Below, one piece after another: positions 40,220-51,237 of a stretch of DNA of 64,000 bases. How positions within the stretch are numbered: position 1 is the first letter of the stretch; the number at the start of each line of letters is the position of its first letter. Source of the DNA: Sthenelais limicola (lineage: Eukaryota > Annelida > Polychaeta > Phyllodocida > Sigalionidae); NCBI GenBank assembly GCA_942159475.1, contig OW804094.1, forward strand, positions 135,890,755 through 135,954,754. Reading direction: 5' to 3'. The notes under the pieces are model-generated. The model worked only from the letters and a program-made list of their open reading frames with translations, was not told where the DNA came from and made no database searches. Position numbers and translations under genes: made by a program.

Positions 40220-40674
40220 GGGGGAAATTACCAAAAAATAGTGCTTTGAACCTCATTTCTGTCTTGAATTTGGGTTTGTTGAGACAATAGGTGAGTTACA
40301 CAGCCGCCATTTTGAATCTTGATTCGCATGGAATTATGGGAGTAATGGTACAGTATAAAATCTATAGAAAACATGTTATCTTTAGCTTGGGGTATTTATC
40401 AGTGGTCCAATATCAATATCCATATGTTTTAGATGTTTCTATGACACACAAACTTCATCTTTCCCATCATGCATTTGGTTTCTATAGATCATTTACACAA
40501 CCAATGATATTGTTGAAAACATTCTTGCAATTTTCGATAAAATTGTTACTAAATATTTGTATGTCAGATTTATACTGAATCTATCCCAGCATGCACTGCC
40601 ATAGACATGCGCAGTGAGACATGCAACTCCCCTATTGGTGAAGGCGGAATGTACATTTTCTGACGATCTGACCC
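40220..40674 (+). mobile_element. Family A MITE, copy 19, split by a C element
   Basis: Degraded left end GGGGGAAATTACC, a large internal deletion, and a normal right end CTGACGATCTGACCC. A family C copy is inserted at the conserved GAT-TGGTGAAGG site. Preceded by a GATCTGACCC end and the spacer CACCCAGCAGAACCCACC, as at 10.7 kb. Confidence 0.75.
40286..40636 (+). mobile_element. Family C MITE, copy 5
   Basis: AATAGGTGAGTTAC start, CAGCCGCCATTTTG, CCCCTATT end. Nested inside family A copy 19. Confidence 0.82.
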
Positions 40675-40825
40675 ACTTATTTACTCGATTTGGGGTTGTT
40701 ATTTAGTCAAAGCCTTGGAGACCACATGGGGTCAGGCTTTTATTGATTTGACATTGCATCTCATAACAATATTGAAAATAAGAAAGTCATCTTACCTGTG
40801 GACCTCTTGAGCATAGAACATGTCA

Positions 40826-41222
40826 GTGATGTGTTCCAGGAAAATGAGTCACAAGTCGCAAAATTGATATTTTTCAAAGTGATTTATTCACAAGATCTCT
40901 TTTTTGGAATATTCGCATTTTCGGGGAATTCAGCGCTGTTCATACCATGAATACATGTGCAAAATTTCAAGACCGTGTATTAAACATATTCATGCATATA
41001 TCCTATGGTGTATATTTAGCTACTTTACTAGTATATTGTCCACCCAGAAATTTAAACTTTTTTTTAAAAAAAATAAAGATATCAAACTTAAAATATAGAA
41101 ATTCGTATTACATATCCTAAAGTATTCCATCATTAAAACATGCTTGATCTCATCGTTTCAAATATGATGATATCTCAATATCCAGTTTTTGCAACTTACA
41201 TTTCCTGTAAAACATCACATAT
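40826..41222 (-). mobile_element. Family B MITE, copy 5
   Basis: About 397 bp, GTGATGTGTTCCAGG start, AACATCACATATC end. The left TIR keeps ATGAGTCACAAGTCGC; the right one has lost the matching GACTCAT. Confidence 0.85.
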
Positions 41223-41370
41223 CATCAACATGACCTATAAAACTGCATCGATCCACGAGGAAAGAACAACACAATACTAAACCTTAGTGTAACCCCATTC
41301 CTCGCAGGGTGACCAGAAACTGTAGCCGACTAATTCAATGGTCTGATCGATCTATAATGTAGCAGTATAT

Positions 41371-41606
41371 GGGTCAGACATTCAGAAAATGTACAATTCA
41401 CCTTTTACCAATCCTCTCAAATAACCCACATTTAAGACAAAAATGTGCTTTAAAATGCAGTTTAACATAACAGAACTGATACTTTAAAACAATGTGATAC
41501 CAAATATACTCAGATATACCTGGTATTCATCATTTTTCAGCCAAATTTAGCAGAATTTCCTGAATGTGTAGAGTTGCCAATTGAACATTTTCGGAAAATC
41601 TGACCC
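41371..41606 (-). mobile_element. Family A MITE, copy 20
   Basis: Minus orientation; ATAT on both sides; right inner end altered to TTGAACATTTTCGG. Confidence 0.87.
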
Positions 41607-41718
41607 ATATATGTAAGGTAATGATGTAAGCTCACGCAGTTTACAGGTAAAAAGGGAAGCGATCTATTTCACGCCCCCTGAGGTAAGAGATGGAGCTGTA
41701 TAAGCTATAGCTACTTGT

Positions 41719-41952
41719 GGGTCAAATCGCCAGAAAATGCACAATTCGCCTTCACCAATCCTCTCAAATAACCCAAATTTAAGACAGAAATGACGATCAA
41801 AATACAGCTCAACATAACCAAACAGATCGTTTGAATCAAGGCAATATCAAATATACTCAGATATACCTAGTATTTATCATTTTACAGACTAATTATGCAG
41901 AATTAACTAAATGTGTACAGCTGCCAATTGTACATTTTCTGAAAACCGACCC
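41719..41952 (-). mobile_element. Family A MITE, copy 21
   Basis: Minus orientation; duplication TTGT on both sides; ends GGGTCAAATCGCCAG and CTGAAAACCGACCC. Confidence 0.88.
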
Positions 41953-42218
41953 TTGTGTTTCCCTCTGGTGGAGTGCCTTGTAGGGAGAGGCGTGACAGAT
42001 AGGTGGTGCTAGTGTATTAGATTGCAATGAATGAAGTACTTGCCGTGAGTCAAGAAAAATCTTGATAGATTTACATCGTCATGAGAAGCTCCTAAACTGA
42101 AGCTCATCTATACTTAAGCGGTTTCTCCTTATACAGTGAACTGCAGATTCGTAGGGGTTAGAGTCGCGATTCTTCGGAAAGGACAATGAAAACAAAGAGG
42201 TTTTTGTTTGCACTGAGT

Positions 42219-42224
42219 TTTATT
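42219..42224 (-). terminator. AATAAA poly(A) signal of putative minus-strand exon
   Basis: TTTATT on the plus strand, about 450 bp downstream of the stop of the putative exon on the minus strand. It abuts the TTAA of foldback element N. Confidence 0.4.
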
Positions 42225-42226
42225 AA

Positions 42227-42582
42227 AGCCTGGGTTCCACTGCGCTGCTACTTCTCCTGCTACTGGGTCAGATTTTCAGAAAATGTATAATTAGCAGCTG
42301 TACGATTTTAGTAAATTCTGCTAAATTAGGCCGCAATTTGGTCAATACTGGGTGAATCCGAATATTTTCAGCATTACATTGATTATGGCAATCTGTTTGG
42401 TTATATTGAACTGTATTTTGAACTTTATTTTTGTCTGAAATTTGGGTTATTTGAGAGAATTGATGAAGGTGAATTGTACATTTTCTGGGGATTTCACCCT
42501 ACTACTCCCGTTTCTTTGGTCCCGCTACTTTTAGAAGCAGGAGCAAGTAGCGGGAGAAGTAGCGTGGCAGTGGAACCTAGGC
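42227..42582. mobile_element. TTAA-flanked foldback element N, split by a MITE
   Basis: GCCTGGGTTCCACTG at the left pairs with CAGTGGAACCTAGGC at the right, and GCTACTTCTCCTGCTACT pairs with AGTAGCGGGAGAAGTAGC. Bounded by TTAA (42223-42226 and 42583-42586). A family A copy sits inside the left arm. Confidence 0.75.
42265..42499 (+). mobile_element. Family A MITE, copy 22
   Basis: Plus orientation; duplication TACT on both sides, at a position where element N itself would read TACT once. Right end CTGGGGATTTCACCC. Confidence 0.9.
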
Positions 42583-42676
42583 TTAACTCACAATCACAAG
42601 GTCAAAGCAGCAGTGAGTACAGCTTGATTTGAACAACAGACGTATCTTGTTCCCCAAGCAGCACAAATCCATAGTA

Positions 42677-42897
42677 TCAAGCAAAGGCCAGATCCCTTTG
42701 CAGAGTGTTTGCATGCTCCGCCAGTACCATCCACAGAAGGGTGTCTTTAGCAAACAAGGCCACGTAGTATGATGTCGCCTCCTGCTGGAACTGGCCAGAA
42801 CTGAATAGTATGTCCTGCTCTAGTAGAGATGCCCTTCCCTGCTGCTGTAGGTTGGTAGTGGTAGTCAGCAGCAATGATTTAAAGCGTGGACCCACTA
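42677..42897 (-). CDS. Possible terminal exon of an unidentified host gene
   Basis: A minus-strand open frame with no ATG, entering from upstream (in frame from about 42914) and ending in TGA at 42677. It encodes PRFKSLLLTTTTNLQQQGRA, then LLEQDILFSSGQFQQEAT and LWMVLAEHANTLQRDLAFA. Composition is balanced and unlike the low-complexity or TE frames around it. A possible acceptor is GTGTAG before TGGGTCC, or GAGCAG before GACAT; neither has a good pyrimidine tract. An AATAAA lies about 450 bp downstream. I do not recognise the protein; a fragment of an old retroelement is an alternative. Confidence 0.4.
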
Positions 42898-42930
42898 CAC
42901 TTATATATATGTCCTGCTCTGTGATTATAT

Positions 42931-42984
42931 GGTGAGTGAGTGAGTGAGACTGGTTGCTTCACGCCCTTATCAACACATTGAAAG
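42931..42984 (+). mobile_element. SINE-like family F, left part
   Basis: (GTGA)n then GACTGGTTGCTTCACGCC and CTTATCAACACATTGAAAG. Split here by an LTR element; it continues at 44238 with GTTATATCAAGGGCGGG. Confidence 0.7.
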
Positions 42985-43588
42985 TGTCACGACCACAAAT
43001 CACACCTTTTTGATTACATATGATTACATAATATTGTATAACATTACTCAAGTCTCATTTGATCTTATATACATTTATTGCCTAACATTGTGCAACATTA
43101 ATCAATGGCATTAATTACCCATCTCTCTATTATGCATCATTACTCATAATATATGTATGGTAATATCGCACCTACACACAAGGGGGAGCCAGGGGTCAGA
43201 CTGGTGTGACGTCACCACTGACCCACCCCCTCAGGTCACGGACAGTGAACCAACTAACACCACCTGATTGGTTGCCTTAATGAGGCACCTACAAGGTGAT
43301 TGGTTAAGGCCTGTCATTGGTTAATTACTCAAGAGATGTAAATATGTACCACATGATTCCTTCCGATTGGAGGAATATGTAATTAATGCGCATGCGCAAT
43401 GGGCTTCATGGTCAACTGACCAGCTGTATAAATTAAGCTGAATAAATGAGATTCATTAGTCTAGAAACGGGACTACGTTGTTACGTATTATTATTATTAT
43501 TATTAATATTCATATAGGCTATCCTCTAGCCTGGCTTCGCCTGAACATACCTCTACTCTACCTGACTGATAGTATAGCAGTCATATCA
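42985..43588 (+). repeat. 5' LTR of the deleted element
   Basis: 604 bp. U3 contains a perfect CRE (TGACGTCA, 43207-43214) and a perfect NRF1-type palindrome TGCGCATGCGCA (43387-43398) about 30 bp upstream of TATAAA (43427). AATAAA follows at 43441, then an (ATT)n stretch. A primer site TGGTGTAAGAACC would start at 43591; I cannot name the tRNA. Confidence 0.7.
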
Positions 43589-43599
43589 AATGGTGTAAG

Positions 43600-44063
43600 A
43601 ACCAAATAAGCTGAAGCTGGAGGACCTCACTATAAACCTGAGAAAGAGAATTGTCGTCAAGCATCCCCCAAAGGTACGAGCTTACACTAGAAGACGACCA
43701 GTGCAACAAGATCAGAACGTATTGGCTGAAGTTCAGCTAGATGAGGCAGACCAAGAGCTAAATCCAAATCCACCCATAATGGACGAAGCACAGATGCAGG
43801 AGGTTAGGAATCGGCTAAATCAGTTAATCGAGCAGAATATAGCCAACCAGGGAAATGACCAGCAATGGAATGGTAACCAAAACTGGCAGGACAACCAAAG
43901 TTGGCAAGGAAACCAACCCTGGAATCAAGGATTCAACAATGGTTACCAACAACAGCAACGGCAGCAATCCCACTTAGGAGGATCGGATGACCATCTCCTA
44001 AAGGAATTTCAAGAATTCCTCCACCAAAGGAACCAGGGAAACGGTCAAAACCAGACGTATTAG
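43600..44063 (+). pseudogene. Gag-like fragment, Gln/Asn-rich
   Basis: Open for about 154 codons after an in-frame TAA at the primer site, with no ATG until past 43780 (GTG at 43701 opens the longest downstream frame). Begins KLKLEDLTINLRKRIVVKHP, then a Q/N/W-rich part (WNGNQNWQDNQSWQGNQPW) and stops at TAG. Probably the N-terminal part of gag left after the deletion. Family not assignable (no zinc knuckle). Confidence 0.5.
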
Positions 44064-44237
44064 GGCCAACACATACTGGAAACCAAATTTCCCTCGGGCA
44101 GGAAAACAAGAATAATATGGTGACAAACAAGGAACGACAGGACTATGATTTTGAAAATATGAACTATGAGGAGAAATCCTATAGGGAGGAAATACTGACA
44201 ATCTACCTGACTGATAGTATAGCAGTCATATCAAAAG

Positions 44238-44398
44238 GTTATATCAAGGGCGGGAGAGCTGAGAGGGAGGCAGTTTATGGTCATACCCAGGAAATAGAGA
44301 TAGAGAAGAAAGGAGAGAGAGAGAGACAGAGAAAAGAGACAGAAAGGCATTTTATGGTCATACCCAGGACTGACTGTGAGTGGACTGACTGTGATTAT
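44238..44398 (+). mobile_element. SINE-like family F, right part
   Basis: GTTATATCAAGGGCGGGAG, GAGGGAGGCAGTTTATGGTC, a GA-rich tract, and again TTTATGGTCATACCCAGGAC. Confidence 0.7.
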
Positions 44399-44400
44399 AT

Positions 44401-44636
44401 GGGTCAAACCGTCAGAAAATATACAATTCGCTTCCAGCTATCCACTCAAATAACACACATTTTGAGACAAAAATGAGGTTCGAAATATAATTCAGCACAA
44501 CCAAGCAAATTTCGAAAACCAACACAATGCCAAATATACTCAGATATTCCTAGTTTTCATAATCTTTCTGTCTAATTTAACAGATTGCATTAAATGTGTG
44601 GACCTGTTGATTGTACATTTTCTGACGATCTGACCC
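44401..44636 (-). mobile_element. Family A MITE, copy 23
   Basis: Minus orientation; ATAT on both sides. More diverged than most (GGGTCAAACCGTCAG). Confidence 0.85.
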
Positions 44637-44659
44637 ATATATCTATTATATCATTAGCG

Positions 44660-44935
44660 TAGGGGCAATGATAATATTACTCACACTAATTATCATCATA
44701 CTCAAGATGAAATCCGACATACATATATTTGGCAAAATGTTTATCAAAAATGTTATCAAAAATGTTTTCACCAATATCATGTTTTGTAAATAATATATAT
44801 AATATAATATAATAAGCTTTTGATAAATAGTCCATGCTGAACATGGCATGTTTTCTATAGATTTTATACTGTACCATTTGTCCCATAATTTCATGCGAAT
44901 CAATATTCAAAATGGCGGCTATGCGAATCCCCTAT
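44660..44935 (-). mobile_element. Family C MITE, copy 6 (left end decayed)
   Basis: Internal blocks TCATGCGAATCAATATTC and AAAATGGCGGCTATGCG match other copies; right end CCCCTAT. Confidence 0.75.
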
Positions 44936-45409
44936 CAGGGTACAACTATGATGTTCATAAGCTTGGATAAACAATGGTATTTGAATCTGTTTGTGCAAAC
45001 TTCCTCCCTCATTTATTGGTTTCTCACCTCTTCTTGTTCTGCATCATTTCGTGTGACATTCAATGGTAATCTTCACATCCAAATTATTTAAGTTTTGCAC
45101 TTGTCATTTGTTTCCAATAAATTCTTTTTAAACATTTTTTATTGTCGTTGGAGTGACAGGTGGAATTATTATGTGGTTAGTAAATCATGTCATGTAAGCT
45201 GGTCGGAGGGGAAGACCAGGTGAGCGTTATAGTTTCATTATTGATTTATTGGGGTAACCAGCGTATTCATGTTAGTGCCCCAGTCAACTTCTACTGTAAT
45301 CAGATGATCCTATAGGAGTGGCAACAGGAGGAAGAGACTGAGACAGGCAGAGAATGGGGCACACATGATAATTAGAAATAAGTAAATAGAGCGAGAGAAA
45401 AAGTGACAC
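44936..45409. other. Unassigned sequence
   Basis: CCAATAAATTCTTTTTAAAC near 45114 may be an old poly(A) region. No gene supported. Confidence 0.3.
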
Positions 45410-46612
45410 TGAGAAAGGGGGAGTGAGAGAAAGTGTCAAACAAGTATAGGGCGATAGGTTGTGAGGGAATAGGGAGAGAAAGGGGAAGTGAGCCAAGAAG
45501 GTATAGAGAGAGAGGTTGTGAGAGAATGGGGAGAGAAAGGGGGATAGAACCAAGGAGGTATAGAGAGAGAGAGGAGAGGAGAGTAAGAGAAAGAAAGGGG
45601 GAGAGAGCCAAGGAGGTATAGAGACAGAGGTTGTGAGAGAATAGGGAGAGAGAAAGGGGAAGTGAGCCGAGGAGGTATATATATGAGAGAGGAGGGGAGA
45701 GTAAGGGAGAGAGAAAGGGGGAGAGAACCAAGGAGGTACGGTATATGGAGAGAGGAGGGGAGAGTAAGGGAGAGAGAAAGGGGGAGAGAACAAGTATATG
45801 GAGAGAGGAGGGGAGAGTAAGGGAGAGAGAAAGGGGGAGAGAGCCAAGGAGGTATATGGAGAGAGGAGGGGAGAGTAAGGGGAAGAGAAAGGGGGAGAGA
45901 ACCAAGGAGGTATAGAGAGAGAGAGGAGGGGAGAGTAAGGGAGAGAGAAAGGGGGAGAGAGCCAAGGAGGTATAGAGAGAGAGGAGGGGAGAGTAAGAGA
46001 GAGAGAAAGGAAAAGAGAATCAAGGAGGTATATATATGAGAGAGGAGGGGAGAGTAAGAGAGAGAGAGAAAGGGGAGAGTAAGGGGAAGAGAGTCAAGGA
46101 GGTATATGGAGAGGGGAGGGGAGAGTAAGGGAGAGAGAAAGGGGGAGAGAACCAAGGAGGTATATGGAGAGGAGGGGAGAGTAAGGGAGAGAGAAAGGGG
46201 AGAGTAAGGGAGAGAGAAAGGGGGAGAGAGCTAAGGAGGTATAGAGAGAGGAGGGGGTGGCAGGGAGCGAAGGATAGGAGTGAGAGAAAGGGAGAGGAGG
46301 GGAGAGTAAGGCAGAGGAGGGGAGAGGAGGGGAGAGTAGACAGTGAGAGGAAGAGAGAGGAGGCGAGAGGAGGGGAGAGGAAGGGAAGGAAGGGAGTGGA
46401 GGGTACAGGAAGGGAGAGGAATGGAGAGGAATGGAGAGCAACGGGAGAGAAGACAATGAGAGAAAGGGAGAGAGAGTCAAAGAGCCAAGATCCAAGAGAG
46501 AAGTTGTAGGAGGGGAGAGGAGGGGAGAAAAGAGAGAGAAGTAATATAGGAGAGACGGGGAGTGAGGCCTGAGAGAAATAGAGAGAAAGAGCGATGAGGA
46601 AAAGAAGGGTCT
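45410..46612. repeat. GA-rich minisatellite, about 59-bp units
   Basis: Units marked by GCCAAGGAGGTATA recur at about 45491, 45551, 45609, 45667, 45728, 45842, 45901, 45961, 46021, 46092, 46150 and 46229. They are separated by GAGAGAGGAGGGGAGAGTAA and GAGAGAAAGGGGGAGAGA. From 46260 it degrades into GAGAGGAGG repeats. Minus-strand frames of up to 239 codons repeat a PPFSLPYSPLLS-like peptide and are not genes. Confidence 0.9.
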
Positions 46613-46862
46613 GCTGAGGAAACGAGATGAAGCCTACAACTAATGCACCGCCTCCTCACAGGCCGGCTTCCCTGCTGTAGACACAACAACACATATGGAC
46701 TGGTCAACTGAATACAGATCACCTTACAGAGAAAATACAAGATGGCAGAACCATTGTAGGGCGTCTGAACGGCAATCTAGTTGTCACATTTTAGTCGGTA
46801 GTCCCGTTTATTTTTTATCCCTCAATTAAACAGATGAATGTGTCATTTTGGTTTTAATATAT
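46613..46862. other. Unassigned spacer
   Basis: Nothing recognised. Confidence 0.3.
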
Positions 46863-47097
46863 GGGTGAAATCGCCAGAAAATGTACAATTCCCCTTCACC
46901 AATCCTCTCAAATAATCCAAATTTAATAACAAAATAAGGTTCAAAATTCAGTCCAACATAAGCGAACAGATTGTTTGAATTAAAGCAATTTCAAATATAC
47001 TCATATATACATAGCTTTGACCATTGCTCAGTATAACTTAACAAAATTTACTAGATATATAGATCTGCCGATTGTACATTTTCTGAAGATCTGACCC
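46863..47097 (-). mobile_element. Family A MITE, copy 24
   Basis: Minus orientation, GGGTGAAATCGCCAG subfamily; ATAT on both sides. Confidence 0.87.
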
Positions 47098-48349
47098 ATA
47101 TAGTTAAACTGGATACCTGCCCTGTCGGAGTAGTACTCAGTCTAGGCCCAAACCCTCAGATCAGATAAGAATGGTATGTCAGTGATTGGACGCCTACTTC
47201 GCTAAATGGGGTTATAATGACATGCTGCGGTCTTAATTATAATGGCACTTTGAGGCGTTTGAGGCGAGATCCTTTCCCTCCGTTTGAAGGGACTCTCTCA
47301 TCTTTGGGCCTAGATTGTATTGCGCTTTCATATATATTTTCGCCTTAAATTCATTTATCTTTTACAGACCGCCACTGCTGTTTGAGGTAACGGTGTAATA
47401 ATACTTAACACTTCTTTACATTGTATGAAGGGGAAATGTACACGCGTCCTTTTTCAACAGAGGTGGAAACGGTGGACTCTATACATAATAAAGCGAGCGA
47501 TTCGCTGAGTATGTTAGCTATGTCCCCAGGACAACATTTTGCACTTATTTCTTTGGCATTCTATTACTGATTCTGCGCCCGCTCGCCGGAAGCTTGCGGT
47601 TCCCGCCATTTCCGGTCGGAGCAGACGACAATCAGATATCAATAAAGAATCATTGATGGAAGTGCCCCCTTGAGGTACAGAATGAAGATAAATTGAAACG
47701 TCATAGCCCCGAGCTGTCACGGGCGTTACCACCGACAGATAAATGCCCTCGATACCATGACATTCTCAAAAATAATTTCATTGAATTATAAAACATCCTC
47801 GGGGTTTCATTACCACCGTCAACCGGAGCGGCCCCTAGGATGTCCTCCGCATACAAAAGAAATAGCGATGAATAATGAAAAAGCGTTCAAAGGGCCGGAA
47901 CCAATAGCCCCAGTAACAAAAGCACTTTGGGGAGTAATATCAGTTTCTCCATTCACAATTGAGAGTAAAGGCTCTGTAATCTTTTCCCCATTTTTTCTCC
48001 CTCATCCCTCACAAGTTTTGCACACAGAGCGATGGGTTAAAATGGCGGCTATGACTGTGATATCGCTAGAGGGGTAGGCGAAACTAATACACACCATAGG
48101 ATCGATTCCAATTAGCCTCTAGACCAAACTTAATGAAAGGCAATGGTAGGCTGAATAGCTTCTATATAGGTTCATATCTTGGCAATCAATAGGGTGTCGC
48201 GTACCAACTGGACCGAGTAGGATCGATTACTACTATGCCTGTGTTTATTTGCATGTTTCCAATGCACCAAATCGTGTTTTCAATACTGGGTCTGAAATTA
48301 ACGTGTATATATATGGAGGTATTGCAAGGATATTTAGTATATATAAATA
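47098..48349. other. Unassigned sequence
   Basis: 1.25 kb with no repeat family recognised; one of the few long stretches not made of known elements. Short frames at 47514-47732 (minus) and 47757-48077 (plus, 106 codons) show no motif or codon pattern convincing enough to call genes. Confidence 0.4.
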
Positions 48350-48560
48350 GATTTTATTTCCTTTTTGTACAAGTACATTAAAAACAAAGTTTCTCAGATT
48401 CTACAACCTGCAGGTCTTCCTACTGGACTTTTTTTTTATTAGGAGTATTTATCAGCCAATACACATAAAATAACATTGTAATACAGACATTAAACATATT
48501 ATAAACATAGCAAGATAGTGTGTTGGACGGGTAGGGAACAGCCTCAGTCTTAGTCTAGCT
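48350..48560 (-). mobile_element. Retroposon 3' fragment, family R
   Basis: GATTTTATTTCCTTTTTGTA, CCTGCAGGTCTTCCTACTGG, then ACATAAAATAACATTGTAAT. Matches the layout of the fragments at 18.7 and 22.4 kb. Confidence 0.45.
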
Positions 48561-48929
48561 AAGTCTGGTAAAATGGCTATTACCTTACACAAATCTTGAC
48601 CTTTCTCATGTAGCTGAATAGTGAAAGAGACTATCTAAGAGAGAACTAGGAGATAGCTAAGATGAAGGATGCACTGTGTTTTGTGATGAATATATAAAAA
48701 GAACGCACTATACAAATACATTTTAGTGGAAGAATCCAATTCTTCCCAGCTTATTCCATATCACTGGGGCATCAATTGACGATATAGTTAATGGTCGAGG
48801 AAAGTAAAGTCAGATAAAATGAAAACGCCACTGAACATGATTATAATCATCTGCTGAAATGAATTTATATAAAATTAGATCTTTCAACTTGTATTCTTGA
48901 TTTGTTGACGAAGAATGAAATAAACATAT
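48561..48929. other. Unassigned sequence
   Basis: Nothing recognised; may include more of the retroposon body. Confidence 0.3.
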
Positions 48930-48962
48930 AGGATAAGATAAGATAATTCTTTTTTCGTCCTA
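48930..48962 (-). mobile_element. (GATAA)n retroposon tail
   Basis: GGATAAGATAAGATAATTC followed by TTTTTTCGTCC; tail signature, interrupted by the family A copy at 48970. Confidence 0.35.
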
Positions 48963-48969
48963 TATTTTT

Positions 48970-49150
48970 GGGTCAGATCTACAGAAAATGTACAATCTGC
49001 AGATCTACATACATTGTATTTGGTAAATTTGTTTAAATTAGACTGAGAAATAGTCAACACTATGTATATCTGAGTATATTTGATATTGCCTTGAATTAAA
49101 CAACCGGTTTGGTTATGTTGGACATTTTGGACATTTTCTGGCGGTTTCAC
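48970..49150 (+). mobile_element. Family A MITE, copy 25 (deleted)
   Basis: Plus orientation; about 55 bp lost before the right end, which is degraded (GGCGGTTTCAC). Confidence 0.8.
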
Positions 49151-49233
49151 ACATGTGCATGTGCACCCATTTGTACATAAAAAAATAGATTTGTAAGAAG
49201 TATATAAAAAGTGAGCCTAATGCATGGCATTAC

Positions 49234-49505
49234 AGATCTAATGAGTGAGTGAGTGAGTGAGTGAGTTTGGTTGCTTTACACCCTTATAAACACATTTCAA
49301 ATGGTTATATCAAGGGCGGGAGAGCTGAGAGGGAGTGAGATTGGTTGCTTTACGCCCTCATCAACACATTGAAGGTTATATCATGGGCGGGAGAGCGGAG
49401 AGGGAGGCAGTTTATGATCATACCCAGGAAATAGAGATAGAGAAGAAGGGAGAGAGAGACAGAGAAAAGAGACAGAAAGGCACTTTTTGGTCATACCCAG
49501 GACCA
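49234..49505 (+). mobile_element. SINE-like family F, tandem heads plus body
   Basis: Two partial heads ((GAGT)n, TTGGTTGCTTTACACCC; then GATTGGTTGCTTTACGCCC) followed by one body with GGCAGTTTATGATCATACCC and TTTTGGTCATACCCAGGACC. Confidence 0.7.
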
Positions 49506-49514
49506 ATAGAGATC

Positions 49515-49727
49515 TAATGACCATATAGGATGACCTCTGAAACGCTTAGAAACAATTCGCACACCGTCTTGTAATCTGTAGGCTACATCTTTTACATATT
49601 TTGCTCTTACTAAGAACACAAATCTATAAAAAAAATTATTCCTATAAAGAGTTCTTACGATAACGACATTTGAAAAATACCATTTCTGCGACCTGGGACT
49701 CATTTTTCTGCAACACATCACATTTTG
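49515..49727 (+). mobile_element. Family B MITE, copy 6 (right part only)
   Basis: CCATATAGGATGACCTCTGA through CATTTCTGCGACCTGGGACTC and CAACACATCACA. Left half missing. Confidence 0.7.
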
Positions 49728-49787
49728 AGTCAAGTTTGAAATTGTACGTATATGTGACACATTTTCCTAAAACTTCACATAATCGAA

Positions 49788-50155
49788 TATGTGATGTGTT
49801 CCAGGAAAATGAGTCACACATCGCAAAAGATGGATTTTGAGATATCATTATATTTGAAATATTGAGATCAAGCCGTGTCTAATTATAGTAAACAGTAGGA
49901 TGTAATACGAATTTCTATTTTTAAGTTTGTATTTGTATTTATTTTTTTTTAAATTCTGGGCGGACATTCACTAGTATAAATTAGCTAAATATACCCTGTA
50001 AGATGACCTTGGAAATGCAAGGATATATTCCATACACTGTTGTGAAATTTGGTACATGTATTCCTACACCTTCAAGCACTACATACCCCAAGAATGAAAA
50101 CATTCCACTAAAGAAATCTTGGAATAAATCACTTTGAAAAATATCATTTTTGCGG
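49788..50155 (+). mobile_element. Family B MITE, copy 7
   Basis: TATGTGATGTGTTCCAGG start. The right TIR stops at TTTTTGCGG, 10 bp before a family A copy. Confidence 0.8.
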
Positions 50156-50165
50156 CATCCCATAT

Positions 50166-50400
50166 GGGTCAGATTTTCAGAAAATGTACAATTCGCCTTC
50201 ACCAATCCTCTCAAATAACCCACATTTAAGACAAAAATGAACTTCAAAATGCAATTTAACATAACAGACCTGATACTATAAATCAACGCGATCCCAAATA
50301 TACTCAGATATACCTGGTATTCATCATTTTTCAGCTTAATTTAGCAAAATTTTCTAAATGAGTAGAGCTGCTAATTGTACATTTTCTGAAAATCTGACCC
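50166..50400 (-). mobile_element. Family A MITE, copy 26
   Basis: Minus orientation, 235 bp, close to consensus. Confidence 0.88.
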
Positions 50401-50931
50401 ACATATATGTAATATTCTTAGAAAAGCTGCCACCACCACTACCACCACCACACATACACACAGATCCATCCGCTTAAATACAAGGCACCGTCTCGGTGCT
50501 TAAGCTTTACGTTGCAAACATATAAGAAGAAAATCTTTTTGATGGCTCACTTCTGGGAGGTGTCTGGCGCCCAGGCTGTAACTGTCAACCCCTTCATATT
50601 TTATTATGTGACCTATGGTCGTCCAACCCTCCAATGATTCTCAGCCCAGGCCTCAAGGCGCCCAAGGATTTAGTGGTAATGCTCTACCGATTCTGGTCTT
50701 GTACTGGCTGGCACGTGCAAAAGCCTTTCTCATTCGGCAGTGATCGAGTGGCATTACCTGATATAAATAGTGGCTCTGGAATGCTAAGCTCTAGTATAAT
50801 GAATATATAGGGAAAGGAATAATTCTGCACAGTGTGTAAAGCTGAGTTGGCTGGCAAAGGAAAGACAACGTAAGGCGGTAAGATTGAAGGTGTTTATCTT
50901 GGCAGGATTTGGGATAATGCTTTTAATAAAT
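50401..50931. other. Unassigned sequence
   Basis: A short (ACC)n run near 50430; otherwise nothing recognised. Confidence 0.35.
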
Positions 50932-51165
50932 CGGTCAGATTTTCAGAAAATGTACAATTGGCAGCTGTACATATTTAGTCAATTCTGCTAAATTAGGCTG
51001 CAATTTGGTCAATACTAGGTAAATTCCTTGATATTCGGCATTGCATTGATTCTAGGAATCTGTTTGGTTGAGTTAAACTGTATTAGAACTTTATTTTTGT
51101 CTGAAATTTGTCTTATTTGAGAAGATTGGCGAAGTTGAATTGTACATTTTCTGAAAATCTGACCC
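50932..51165 (+). mobile_element. Family A MITE, copy 27
   Basis: Plus orientation; duplication AAAT on both sides; first base changed (CGGTCAG). Confidence 0.88.
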
Positions 51166-51237
51166 AAATGCTAATAATGTGTTCGCCTTTAAATGAAATG
51201 CTGATGCTATGTGGATTGAATGTTTATTGAGAGTACC

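Larger units (their letters stand above)
42985..44233 (+). mobile_element. Internally deleted LTR retrotransposon
   Basis: TGTCACGACC at the left, GCAGTCATATCA at the right, flanked by the 4-bp duplication AAAG (42981-42984 and 44234-44237), inside a family F copy. The 5' LTR (42985-43588) is whole. The 3' side keeps only the last 32 bp of the LTR (44202-44233, TCTACCTGACTGATAG...ATCA). A deletion removed the rest of gag, all of pol and most of the 3' LTR. Confidence 0.75.

Noticed and set aside
45284..46495. Minus-strand frames of 133-239 codons with repeated PFLSPLLSPPLS-like peptides
   Set aside because: Translation of the 59-bp minisatellite in several frames.
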